Below, piece by piece: positions 55,545-63,874 of a stretch of 64,000 nucleotides of DNA. A model generated the notes under the pieces. The model was not told the DNA's origin, did no database searches, and worked only from the letters and a program-made list of their open reading frames with translations. The stretch is from assembly GCF_001714725.1 (NCBI RefSeq), contig NZ_CP016447.1, positions 62,001 to 126,000 on the forward strand. The letters are read 5' to 3'. This DNA is from Acidovorax sp. RAC01 (lineage in GTDB: Bacteria; Pseudomonadota; Gammaproteobacteria; Burkholderiales; Burkholderiaceae_C). Each line of letters starts with the position of its first letter. Position 1 is the stretch's first letter. The translations under genes and the position numbers were made by a program.

Positions 55545-56565
55545 ACCAGTCCTTTGAAGAGTTCACGACCTTGACCACCAGCAGCATGACCGGCACCTCG
55601 ATGAGCACCCCCACCACCGTGGCCAGGGCCGCACCCGAATGAAAACCGAACAGGCTGATGGCTGTCGCCACGGCCAGCTCGAAGAAGTTGGAAGCACCGA
55701 TCAATGCTGATGGGCAGGCAATGGCATGCTTTTCTCCCGCTGCGCGATTGAGCCAATACGCCAGTGCCGAGTTGAAGAACACCTGGATCAGGATGGGTAC
55801 GGCCAGCAATGCGATGACCAGGGGCTGCTGCAGGATGGCCTCGCCCTGGAACGCGAACAGCAGCACCAGGGTGAGCAGTAGCGCAGCAATGGACCAGGGA
55901 CCAATGCGATGCAGCGCAGCGTCGAACACGGCTTGACCTCGGGCCAGCAGTGCCCGGCGCAACCATTGGGCCAGCACAACGGGAATCAAGATGTACAGGA
56001 CGACAGAGGTGAGCAACGTGTCCCACGGCACCGTGATTGCCGACAGGCCCAGCAGGAAAGCCACGAGCGGCGCGAACGCGACGATCATGATGCTGTCGTT
56101 CAGCGCGACCTGGGACAGCGTGAACAGCGGGTCGCCCCCCGTGAGACGGCTCCACACGAACACCATGGCGGTGCACGGGGCGGCGGCCAGCAGGATCAAG
56201 CCAGCGATGTAGCTGTCGATCTGGTCAGCTGGCAGGTATGGGGCAAACCACTGACGTATGAACAGCCAGCCCAGAAAAGCCATGGAGAATGGCTTGACCA
56301 GCCAGTTCACGAATAAGGTGACCCCGATGCCGCGCATGTGGTTGCGCACTTCGCCCAGGGCGGCGAAGTCCACCTTGAGCAGCATCGGAATGATCATCAC
56401 CCAGATGAGCAGGCCCACCGGAATGTTCACGCGGGCGACTTCCCACGCACCAATCGCGCGTGCTGTTCCAGGAAACACCTGGCCCAACCCGATCCCCACC
56501 ACGATGCACAGCACCACCCACACGGTGAGGTAGCGCTCGAACACGCTCATGCTGGATTTCTGCAT
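55519..56565 (-). CDS. acr3: Arsenite efflux permease Acr3
   Basis: Inner-membrane carrier exporting As(III). The 348 residues form about ten helices, with [16 protein letters not shown], holding the essential Cys of Acr3, and [20 protein letters not shown]. It differs from the ArsB family in size and motifs. It follows arsC by 8 bp and overlaps arsH by 26 bp. Confidence 0.96.
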   Translation of the reverse strand: MQKSSMSVFERYLTVWVVLCIVVGIGLGQVFPGTARAIGAWEVARVNIPVGLLIWVMIIPMLLKVDFAALGEVRNHMRGIGVTLFVNWLVKPFSMAFLGWLFIRQWFAPYLPADQIDSYIAGLILLAAAPCTAMVFVWSRLTGGDPLFTLSQVALNDSIMIVAFAPLVAFLLGLSAITVPWDTLLTSVVLYILIPVVLAQWLRRALLARGQAVFDAALHRIGPWSIAALLLTLVLLFAFQGEAILQQPLVIALLAVPILIQVFFNSALAYWLNRAAGEKHAIACPSALIGASNFFELAVATAISLFGFHSGAALATVVGVLIEVPVMLLVVKVVNSSKDWYESGSSQR

Positions 56566-56573
56566 CCCGTTTC

Positions 56574-57080
56574 TCAGTTTGTGACCAGTTGGCGAGCGGT
56601 GGTCTGAAGCACCGCCTTGGCCAGCTTGTCTTCGGGAAGGCTAACCAGCAGTTCGAGCCGACGCTTCATGGCGTGCAGCGTCTGGCGGAAGGCTTCAAGT
56701 TGCTGCTCGTCCGTGCCGTCGCCCTCGCTGGGGTCTGCATAGCCCCAGTGCGCTGTGGCGGGGTGGCCTAGCCAGATGGGGCAGACCTCGCCCGCCGCGT
56801 TGTCGCACACCGTGATGATCAGGTCCATCTGGGGCGCGTCGGGCGTGGCGAACTCATCCCAGCTCTTGCTGCGCAGGCCTTCGGTGGAAATGCCTGCTTT
56901 TTGCAGCACCTGCAGTCCGAGGGGGTTGGGCTGCTGGTTGTCGCGTGGGCTGCTCCCAGCGGAGTAGGCCTTGAACCGACCGGCACCCATGTCATTGAGC
57001 AGCGCTTCGGCCAGGATGCTGCGCGCCGAGTTGTGTGTGCAAAGAAAGAGAACTTTCAAGGGTTGTGGGGTTGCGCTCAT
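56574..57080 (-). CDS. arsC: Arsenate reductase ArsC (low-molecular-weight phosphatase type)
   Basis: Reduces arsenate to arsenite. The 168 residues carry the P-loop FLCTHNSARS with catalytic Cys and a second Cys pair in ITVCDNAAGEVCP, plus the Asp of the DPS loop. This is the LMW-PTPase fold, and the extra Cys indicate a thioredoxin-type mechanism. The ATG at 57080 has GGAG upstream. It lies 89 bp after arsR. Confidence 0.94.
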   Translation of the reverse strand: MSATPQPLKVLFLCTHNSARSILAEALLNDMGAGRFKAYSAGSSPRDNQQPNPLGLQVLQKAGISTEGLRSKSWDEFATPDAPQMDLIITVCDNAAGEVCPIWLGHPATAHWGYADPSEGDGTDEQQLEAFRQTLHAMKRRLELLVSLPEDKLAKAVLQTTARQLVTN

Positions 57081-57169
57081 GGTGAACTCCAGGGTCAATG
57101 GTGGTGAGATAGGTGAATCTGGGCTGAGCGCACAGGCGCTTGGGGCATGGATTGCCCTACAGGGAACCC

Positions 57170-57493
57170 TCAGCAGTTGCAGGAGGCGGCCTCTTCAGTG
57201 AGGCATAGCGCACCCTGGCAACAGTTTTCTGTCAGGTAGGCCAGCAGACCGTTCATGGTCTGGTACGAGGCGCGATACACCAGGTTGCGCCCGTGGCGCT
57301 CCTGGCTCACCAGGCCAGCATGGGCCAACTCTTTGAGGTGAAACGACAGGGTGTTGGAGGCTACTCCCAGCTGCTCGGAGATTGCGCCAGGGGTGAGACC
57401 ATCCTTGCCTGCCACGACGAGTGCGCGGAAGACACGGAGGCGTACCTCTTGAGCAAGCGCTGCAAGCGAGCGGACAACTTCAGGCTCATTCAT
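57170..57493 (-). CDS. arsR: Arsenic-responsive repressor ArsR
   Basis: Winged-helix repressor of the SmtB/ArsR family, 107 residues. The recognition helix is in SNTLSFHLKELAHAGLV, but the usual alpha-3 CxCxxC arsenite site (ELCVCDL) is absent. Instead the C-terminus has ENCCQGALCLTEEAASCNC, an arrangement like the C-terminal Cys sites of some ArsR proteins. An inverted repeat touches its start codon, so autoregulation is likely. It heads the arsenic operon. Confidence 0.94.
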   Translation of the reverse strand: MNEPEVVRSLAALAQEVRLRVFRALVVAGKDGLTPGAISEQLGVASNTLSFHLKELAHAGLVSQERHGRNLVYRASYQTMNGLLAYLTENCCQGALCLTEEAASCNC

Positions 57494-57495
57494 TT

Positions 57496-57520
57496 CTCAA
57501 TAATACACCAATTATTGAAA
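57496..57520. promoter_or_regulatory. ArsR-type operator
   Basis: The dyad tcaataat-acacca-attattga has perfect 8-bp arms and lies 3 bp upstream of the arsR start codon. An AT-rich tcaat/attga dyad at this place is typical of ArsR operators. Confidence 0.75.
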
Positions 57521-57717
57521 TATAAGCCGGCTAAATCCACTCCTATTTGCATGGCGAGTGGCGGCTCGGGAAATGCGATTCGCCCCAATGGCCGTGATGA
57601 GTGGCACGCTCCAAAATCACACACCCTGGCTCGACCATCGAGGTACGCAGTCCAAAAGGCGCCAGCATCGGTCAGGGGTGGCGGCTTGCATCCGAAATCC
57701 TTGATTGAAGGAATCAG

Positions 57718-58152
57718 TCAGTAGACTGATTGGTCTTCTCTCAGGGCCGTCAACAACAACAGAAGGGATTTCTCGACTGCGGCACGATCCCGCTCACTCA
57801 TGCAGGCAAGCAATTGCACTGCGTGGTCATCCAGGGCAGCATTCCAATGATTGACTGACTGAAACCCTTCGTCGGTGAGCGTGACCAACCATTTCCGGGA
57901 ATCGGCGGGATTGGGCTCCTTGACGACCAGACCACGGGTCGCCAGTGCGTCAACAGAACGCGACACCCAACTTTTTTCGCGTCCAACCCGCCTGCCCAGT
58001 TCAGTCATCGCAAGCGTCCCGGAGCGCTCCAGTTCGGCGAGCAGATTGCATTGGCTGTTCATCTTGCTGTTGCGTTCCACTGACCTACTTTGCGATTGTG
58101 TGAACAAACGGGCGACCTCCCGCAACAGACTTCCCGAAATGGCCGTTGTCAT
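57718..58152 (-). CDS. MarR-family transcriptional regulator
   Basis: A 144-residue winged-helix protein with MNSQCNLLAELERSGTLAMT, recognition helix VGREKSWVSRSVDALATRGL and wing PADSRKWLVTLTDEG, the DxRxxxVxLT motif of MarR proteins. The ATG at 58152 is preferred to a TTG 54 bp upstream. It lies between the arsenic operon and the Zn/Cd ATPase gene; its target is unknown. Confidence 0.87.
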   Translation of the reverse strand: MTTAISGSLLREVARLFTQSQSRSVERNSKMNSQCNLLAELERSGTLAMTELGRRVGREKSWVSRSVDALATRGLVVKEPNPADSRKWLVTLTDEGFQSVNHWNAALDDHAVQLLACMSERDRAAVEKSLLLLLTALREDQSVY

Positions 58153-58294
58153 TTTGGTGCGTATTGCAGTGGATAGTATGAAGTCTTGGTTTTTTTGTGT
58201 GGCCAACGCTTCCGCTCAAGAGCCAAGGCGGTCGGCTCATAGCGCCGAAACTAGCTCGTGGAAGTGAGCATGTTCAGCCAACTATGCGGTCTGG

Positions 58295-60766
58295 CTACCC
58301 TCGTACCCTTCGAAGAAGGCGCAGGCCATTGCCCACCACCAGCAAGCTCGCTCCCATATCCGCGAAGACCGCCATCCACATGGTGGCCGTGCCAACGACC
58401 GCCATCACCAGGAAGACGCTCTTGATGCCCAATGCCAAGGTGATGTTCTGCCAGAGAATGGCGTGGGTGCGCTTGGATAGACGCACCGTCTCGGCGACGC
58501 GCTGCAGGTCATCGTTCATGATGACCACATCGGCTGCTTCCATGGCCGTGTCGGTTCCCGCCGCACCCATGGCAAAACCGATGTCGGCCTGCGCCAGCGC
58601 CGGCGCATCGTTGATGCCGTCGCCGGTCATGCCGGTGGCGCCATAGCGCTTTTGCATTTCCTTGATGGCGTCGAGTTTGGCTTCGGGCAGCAGATCTCCA
58701 CGGGCGTCATCAATGCCGGCCTGCGCCGCGATGGCTTTTGCGGTGGCCGTGTTGTCGCCGGTCAGCATCACCGAGGTCACACCCAGTGCCTTGAGATCGA
58801 CGATGGCCTGTTTCGATGTCTCACGGATGGTGTCCGCTACCGCGAACAGCGCCAGGACGCCTGAATCGTCAGCCAGGAGGGTTACCGTGCGGCCTTGTTT
58901 TTCATGGGTGGCCAGCTCCGCCTCCAGCTCCGGACCGCACAGTCCTAGCTCATGGATCAGTCGGTGATTGCCCAGCATCAAGCGCACACCATTCACCATG
59001 CCTTCGACGCCGCGCCCAGGCAAGGCCTTGAAGCTTTCTGCTTCTGGACCCTTTACATCCAAGCCCTGGACAATCGCCTTGGAAACCGGGTGGTCGGAAC
59101 GAGCCGCCAGGCTGGCAGCCATCTGCTGGACTGCTGCCTCGTCACCGGCACCCCACACCTGCCACTTCACCAGCTTGGGTTTGCCTTCGGTGATGGTGCC
59201 GGTCTTGTCCAGCGCCACCGCCTTCAGAAGCCGGGCATCTTCCAAGTAGGTTCCGCCCTTGATCAAGATCCCACGGCGCGCTCCCGCGGCCAATCCGCTG
59301 ACCACCGTGACCGGCGTGGAAATGACCAGAGCGCATGGGCAGGCGATCACCAGCAGGACCAGGGCCTTGTAGAGCGCCTCCAGCCAGGTAAGTCCCATCA
59401 GGAAAGGAGTGAGGACCGCCACCGCCACGGCAATGGCGAAGACTGCGGGGGTGTAGATGGAGGCGAACCGATCCACAAAGCGCTGCGTCGGAGCGCGCGT
59501 GCCCTGCGCCTGCTCAACGGCTTGGATGATCCTGGCCAGGGTGGTGTTGCTCGACAAGGCTGTGACCTCGAACTCCAGCTCACCAGTCTCGTTGATCGTG
59601 CCGGCGAACACCTGGTCGCCAGGTGCCTTGTCCACGGGGATGCTCTCGCCAGTCACGGGGGCCTGGTTGATGGCGCCATTGCCCTTGGTCACCTTACCGT
59701 CCAGCGGCACGCGTTCGCCCGGCTTGATGCGCACGGTCGCTCCGATGGCCACCGAAGCCACCGGTGTAGCGGTCCATGCTCCGTTGGTGCCCAGTACCAA
59801 AGCCTCTTCGGGCGCCAGTTCCAGCAAGCCCTTGATAGCGTTTCGGGCCCGGTCCACTGCCTTGGCTTCGATGAGCTCCGCAATCGCGTACAAAGCCATC
59901 ACCATCGCGGCTTCTGGCCACTGACCAATGAGGAATGCGCCGGTGACGGCCACCGACATCAGCGCATTGATGTTCAGCTTGCCGCGCAGCAGCGCCGCAA
60001 TGCCTTTTTTGTAGGTGTCGATGCCGGCCAGCCAGATAGCCAGAGCGGCAATCGCCATGCCGGCCACTTTCCAGGCCATCTGGTCGGGAGCAAAGAACGA
60101 GAGGACCTCAGCCCCCGTGGCGAACACCAGCGCGGCTACCAGCCGGGAGATGCCGCCTGCAAAACCATGTCCATGGTCGTCGCCTTCGGCTGGTTCGCCC
60201 GCCTGTCCGCCCTCGGAGCCATTGGCGCCTGGAACTGGCTGCGGATCGAAGCCCGCTTTGCGGATGGCATCGAGTGCCAACGGGTAGGTGCCTTCCTCTG
60301 CATCGATCTTCAGCGTCCGCGCGCCCAGCTGAAAACCCAGAGAACGAATCCCATCCAGAGGCTCCAGCGCCCGACGAATCTCCGCCTCCTCGGCGCTACA
60401 GTCCATGGTCGCAATGCGAAACACCCGGCCTTGGCTACCCTGGGTGTTTGCCGCAGTGACCACGGGCTGTGGATCGAAACCCGCCTTGCGGATGGCATCG
60501 AGCGCAAGGGGCAAGGCGCGATCCTCCGCATCGATCTTCAGCGTGCGCGCGCCGAGCTGGAAACCCAACGAGCGGATTCCCTCAAGCGGCTCCAGCGCCC
60601 GACGAATCTCCGACTCTTCGGCACTGCAGTCCATGGTGGCGATTCGGAACAGCTTGCCCTGGCCCGGGCTGCTTGTGGCTGCAGGGACCACTGCTGCGGT
60701 ACTGGAACAGCCCGAGGAGCAGCAGGTGTCAACAGTGGTGGGAGGTGTGCTTGTTTCTGATTTCAT
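58295..60766 (-). CDS. zntA: Zn/Cd/Pb-exporting P1B-type ATPase with two tandem HMA domains
   Basis: Inner-membrane exporter of divalent soft metals. The 823 residues start with a Cys cluster (DTCCSSGCSS), then two nearly identical domains of 76 residues with RIATMDCSAEESEIRRALEP and RIATMDCSAEEAEIRRALEP. Both have DCxxEE instead of CxxC. Next are a His-rich linker (EGDDHGHGFAGG), membrane helices with VIACPCALVIS, DKTGTITEG, SDHPVS, and [10 protein letters not shown]. The CPC and absence of YHS-type domains place it with ZntA/CadA. A MerR-type operator lies just upstream, but no intact regulator gene is near. Confidence 0.94.
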   Translation of the reverse strand: MKSETSTPPTTVDTCCSSGCSSTAAVVPAATSSPGQGKLFRIATMDCSAEESEIRRALEPLEGIRSLGFQLGARTLKIDAEDRALPLALDAIRKAGFDPQPVVTAANTQGSQGRVFRIATMDCSAEEAEIRRALEPLDGIRSLGFQLGARTLKIDAEEGTYPLALDAIRKAGFDPQPVPGANGSEGGQAGEPAEGDDHGHGFAGGISRLVAALVFATGAEVLSFFAPDQMAWKVAGMAIAALAIWLAGIDTYKKGIAALLRGKLNINALMSVAVTGAFLIGQWPEAAMVMALYAIAELIEAKAVDRARNAIKGLLELAPEEALVLGTNGAWTATPVASVAIGATVRIKPGERVPLDGKVTKGNGAINQAPVTGESIPVDKAPGDQVFAGTINETGELEFEVTALSSNTTLARIIQAVEQAQGTRAPTQRFVDRFASIYTPAVFAIAVAVAVLTPFLMGLTWLEALYKALVLLVIACPCALVISTPVTVVSGLAAGARRGILIKGGTYLEDARLLKAVALDKTGTITEGKPKLVKWQVWGAGDEAAVQQMAASLAARSDHPVSKAIVQGLDVKGPEAESFKALPGRGVEGMVNGVRLMLGNHRLIHELGLCGPELEAELATHEKQGRTVTLLADDSGVLALFAVADTIRETSKQAIVDLKALGVTSVMLTGDNTATAKAIAAQAGIDDARGDLLPEAKLDAIKEMQKRYGATGMTGDGINDAPALAQADIGFAMGAAGTDTAMEAADVVIMNDDLQRVAETVRLSKRTHAILWQNITLALGIKSVFLVMAVVGTATMWMAVFADMGASLLVVGNGLRLLRRVRG

Positions 60767-60772
60767 AGCCCA

Positions 60773-60803
60773 ATTGGAAACCTTCAAGTAGCTTTAAAGT
60801 CAA
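60773..60803 (-). promoter_or_regulatory. MerR-type (CadR/PbrR/ZntR-like) operator-promoter of zntA
   Basis: On the minus strand TTGACT (60803-60798) is followed by a 19-bp spacer. The 21-bp dyad actttaaag-cta-cttgaaggt matches its own reverse complement at 15 of 21 positions. The -10 (TCCAAT) is weak, as activator-dependent promoters often are. It ends 6 bp before the zntA ATG. Confidence 0.65.
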
Positions 60804-60910
60804 GCAGCAAAAAGAACATGGCTGCTTTGTCCTGGGTAAATCGGATTTCTTAACGGTCCGTACTCAGTCGCAGGGGCACAGGATCGACCCCACCCCGTCG
60901 AAAAACAACA

Positions 60911-62248
60911 TCAATTCGGGGGGATTTCGATTCCCACATTCGTTACCCCGTTTTCTGACGATGCAAAGGGCTTTCCCTGGTGCATGCGTGCAATAGCTCC
61001 TACTATGGCCAACCCAAGGCCATGGTTACTCTGCCCATGACTACGAGCCGGATCTGCACGGAAGAATCGGTCAAACAGCTGCGGGAGTAGCTCGGGATCG
61101 ATAGTGCTGCCGTAGTTGGTGACACTGATCAACACACGGCCCTCATCGATAGTTCTGAGGTTGACTTGGACGATTGAGCCAGGGTTCGCGTATCGGGTGG
61201 CGTTGCCGAGCAAGTTCGACAGGGCCCGGCGCAACAACGGCACGTCGAAAGCGCCATGCGCATCGCCGACCACCTTAGCGGTGAGACCAGCCTCGGCCAG
61301 TGCCGCTTCGTGGTAATCCAGTACGTCAGCAGCCACTGATGCAAGAGTCGCAACGGGGGCCCGACGTGCTCCCACACCCCGATCCGCCTGGGACAGGAAC
61401 AGCATGTCATTGACGATGCCCGTCAGGCGGTGCAGCTCCTCCAAATTGGACGCCAGCACCTCGCGAATATCCGCCTGCTCAGGGCGCAGCAAAGCCAGTT
61501 CATTGTTGGCAATGAGCGTGGCCAAAGGCGTGCACAACTCATGCGCCACGTCCGCATTGAAGCCTTCCATCTGGGAATAGGCCTTCTCAATGCGAGCAAG
61601 GAGCGCGTTGAACTGGTCGATCAAAGGCACGAGCTCAAGGGGCTGCTCGGCGCTGTCGAGACGTTGATGCAGATTGTCAGCCGACACTGCGCGCGTCTGA
61701 CTGGCCAGTCTTCGGACGGGCGCCAGGCCCAAGTTGACCAGGGAGAATCCGCCTAGCGATACAACGACGGCCCCACCGATGGCTGCGACCAGCAAGGTAA
61801 GAGCAAGTCGGTGCAACAACTGGTTGTCGGTTTGGATATCCAGCGACAGCTGAACGCGCAAGTTCTTTGAGGGAGTCTGGTCCGTAGTCTGTGCTACTTC
61901 GAACTGCCGTTGGCGCCATACCGTCTTCGCATTCTGGTTGCGGGTGTGGGCGTAGAGAACAATCCCGTCCGCCCGCGCGACTTCGAGCGACAGATCTCCG
62001 TGCCCAACAAGGAAGTCATCGAGTTTGTGCGCAAGGTCTTCCGAATCCCCATGCTCCTTGCCATCCACTAGCAAGTGCCGAATGACGTTTTCCTTTTGCG
62101 CCAGCGTTTCCTCTTGCCGATCACGAAAGTTGAACTCGGTCACCAGATACACCGCCAGACAGACCACCCCGAGTCCGGCAAAGCTCTGCAGCGCCAGCCA
62201 CCAAGACAACCGCTGGCGCAATGAGCGATGTTGGGCCAGCTCCTTCAT
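60911..62248 (-). CDS. Metal-type sensor histidine kinase
   Basis: Inner-membrane sensor of 445 residues: TM1 near 18-36, periplasmic region, TM2 near 155-178, HAMP, H-box NADVAHELCTPLATLIANNE, N-box LSNLLGNATRYA and NHGLGLAIVGAI. The H-box has Cys where Arg is usual (HELRTPL). It overlaps the response-regulator gene by 4 bp (ATGA). It resembles CzcS/CusS-type kinases. Because zntA lies downstream and a CzcI-like gene is near, Zn/Cd or Co sensing is plausible but not shown. Confidence 0.9.
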   Translation of the reverse strand: MKELAQHRSLRQRLSWWLALQSFAGLGVVCLAVYLVTEFNFRDRQEETLAQKENVIRHLLVDGKEHGDSEDLAHKLDDFLVGHGDLSLEVARADGIVLYAHTRNQNAKTVWRQRQFEVAQTTDQTPSKNLRVQLSLDIQTDNQLLHRLALTLLVAAIGGAVVVSLGGFSLVNLGLAPVRRLASQTRAVSADNLHQRLDSAEQPLELVPLIDQFNALLARIEKAYSQMEGFNADVAHELCTPLATLIANNELALLRPEQADIREVLASNLEELHRLTGIVNDMLFLSQADRGVGARRAPVATLASVAADVLDYHEAALAEAGLTAKVVGDAHGAFDVPLLRRALSNLLGNATRYANPGSIVQVNLRTIDEGRVLISVTNYGSTIDPELLPQLFDRFFRADPARSHGQSNHGLGLAIVGAIARMHQGKPFASSENGVTNVGIEIPPN

Positions 62249-62931
62249 CCGTTGCGGTCCTCCATCACGTATCCCATGCCGCGAATGGTGTGGAGCAGCG
62301 CAGTGTCAAACGGAACATCGATCTTGGTACGGAGGCGCCGGATCGCGACTTCCACTACGCTGGTATCGCTGTCGAAATTCATGTCCCACACCTGCTCAGC
62401 GATCTCAGTGCGAGAAAGCACTTCGCCTTTTCTTCTCAGAAACAGAGTCAGCAGCAGAAACTCCTTCGCAGTCAACTCCAAGCGCTGGCCACACCGGGAC
62501 GCTTTGCGCCGTACCAGGTCTAATTCCAGGTCGCCCAACCGCAGTTGCGTGGGCTCTGCGGCATCCCGCGCGCCATGGGTCCGCCGCAGCAGCACCTGGA
62601 TGCGGGCGCTCAGTTCGGAAAACGCAAAGGGCTTGACCAGATAGTCGTCGGCACCCGTCTTGAGTCCCAATACCCGATCCTCGACGCTGACCCTTGCTGT
62701 CAACATCAAGACCGGAGTCTGCTTGGTCTTGCGAAAGGCCGTTAGAAGGCTGAAGCCGTCGATCCCTGGGAGCATCGCGTCCAAGACCAGCAGATCGTGC
62801 ACGCCTTCCAGAGCCATGTGAAGGCCATCCACCCCATTGTGTGCAACGTCCACCACGTAGCCGACCTCTCCCAGGCCCTTGCGCAGGTACTCGGCCAGCT
62901 TGACTTCGTCTTCGATGAGCAAAATTTTCAT
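62245..62931 (-). CDS. Metal-type OmpR-family response regulator
   Basis: A 228-residue regulator with KILLIEDEVKLAEYL, phospho-Asp in LLVLDAMLPGIDG, Lys in YLVKPFAFSELSAR, and winged helix [20 protein letters not shown], nearly the same signature as CopR at 48934. It is divergent from a DUF4148-like gene at 63088; a perfect palindrome lies between them. It is co-translated with its sensor kinase. Confidence 0.92.
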   Translation of the reverse strand: MKILLIEDEVKLAEYLRKGLGEVGYVVDVAHNGVDGLHMALEGVHDLLVLDAMLPGIDGFSLLTAFRKTKQTPVLMLTARVSVEDRVLGLKTGADDYLVKPFAFSELSARIQVLLRRTHGARDAAEPTQLRLGDLELDLVRRKASRCGQRLELTAKEFLLLTLFLRRKGEVLSRTEIAEQVWDMNFDSDTSVVEVAIRRLRTKIDVPFDTALLHTIRGMGYVMEDRNG

Positions 62932-62958
62932 GCTGCCATTCTCGAAGAATCCGGCCTG

Positions 62959-62973
62959 TTCGTAGTTTACGAA
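62959..62973. promoter_or_regulatory. Perfect palindrome in the divergent promoter of the second two-component system
   Basis: ttcgta-gtt-tacgaa has perfect 6-bp arms and lies 28 bp upstream of the response-regulator start. It is a candidate operator for autoregulation or for control of the divergent gene at 63088. Confidence 0.45.
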
Positions 62974-63087
62974 TTTGTTATCTGGCTGTTGGCGCCGTGT
63001 CGCGCGCGGATTTTTACAGTGTCTCCGTGTCGAAAGGCATAGTCCCGGCAGATCGCCGAGGGCTAACTGATATCAAGGGACAACACC

Positions 63088-63426
63088 ATGACTGTTCGCA
63101 AACCCCTCGCCCTCACTCTGATCGCCTTCACAATTGCGGCTCCAGGATTTTCATCTGCCTCGTCGCTGTACCATCCTGCTGGTGGCGAAGTGGGCATGAC
63201 CACACATCCCGACCACATGCAAAGCGCAATGTCCCGTGGCGATGTGCTTCAGGCTGTCGAAGTAGCGCGCAAGGATGGCACGCTGGCAGTCCTTTCGCGC
63301 GGGGGTGCGCTGCCAGTCAAAGCAACAGGCTCAACAAAGACGCGTGAGCAGGTCCAACAGGAATTTCTCAACATGTCGGCAGCTGAAAAGAAGGCGCTTC
63401 TGGACATGAACGGCGGCGCTCGCTGA
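63088..63426 (+). CDS. DUF4148-like small secreted protein C
   Basis: A 112-residue precursor with a signal peptide (LALTLIAFTIAAPGFSSASS). The mature part SLYHPAGGEVG, PDHMQ, VARKDGTLAVLSRGG and STKTREQVQQEFL repeats the motif order of protein A at 44605, so the two are paralogues. It is divergent from a metal-type two-component system. Function unknown, probably periplasmic and metal- or stress-induced. Confidence 0.78.
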   Translation: MTVRKPLALTLIAFTIAAPGFSSASSLYHPAGGEVGMTTHPDHMQSAMSRGDVLQAVEVARKDGTLAVLSRGGALPVKATGSTKTREQVQQEFLNMSAAEKKALLDMNGGAR

Positions 63427-63500
63427 TTTCCCAACCCAGTGCCCTTCAGCGGCCATCCAAGCCTCAGTACGCCCTTCATGACGCATGCTAGACTTCAAAA

Positions 63501-63860
63501 ATGCGCCGCTTGATCGCCGTTCTTATGCTTGCATTGCTTCCGTTCCAGTTCAGCTGGTCTGCGGTGGCTGCTTATTGCATGCATGAGAGCTCAACCTCGC
63601 AGTCGCAGCATTTGGGGCATCACGAACACCAGCATGAAGCCAAAGGCGGGAATGGTCAGGCCGAAAAGTCCAGCCAGGGTGCAGGTGCATTTGATGTTGA
63701 CTGTTCAGTTTGCCATGGCGCGGGTATCGGGGCCTTGAGCTGGTCAGATGCAAAGCCAGCCTTTTCCCATGACAGCCGTGTGGAGTCTTCCCCAGGCCAG
63801 CGCCTGCTGGCTGTAACGCCCACGCCCCCTGACCGCCCTCAGTGGTCCGTCCTCGCCTGA
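63501..63860 (+). CDS. CzcI-like secreted protein
   Basis: A 119-residue precursor beginning MRRLIAVLMLALLPFQFSWS, followed by AYCMHESS, the HLGHHEHQHEA His cluster and DCSVCHGAG. This order is that of CzcI, a small periplasmic protein encoded upstream of czcCBA and thought to modulate its expression. Here no czcC follows within the window; the next gene is convergent. Confidence 0.8.
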   Translation: MRRLIAVLMLALLPFQFSWSAVAAYCMHESSTSQSQHLGHHEHQHEAKGGNGQAEKSSQGAGAFDVDCSVCHGAGIGALSWSDAKPAFSHDSRVESSPGQRLLAVTPTPPDRPQWSVLA

Positions 63861-63874
63861 TCGGCGGGGGCATC

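Noticed and set aside
58952..60760. Plus-strand open frame of 602 codons over the Zn/Cd ATPase
   Set aside because: Antisense shadow; its apparent internal repeat only reflects the duplicated HMA domains on the other strand.
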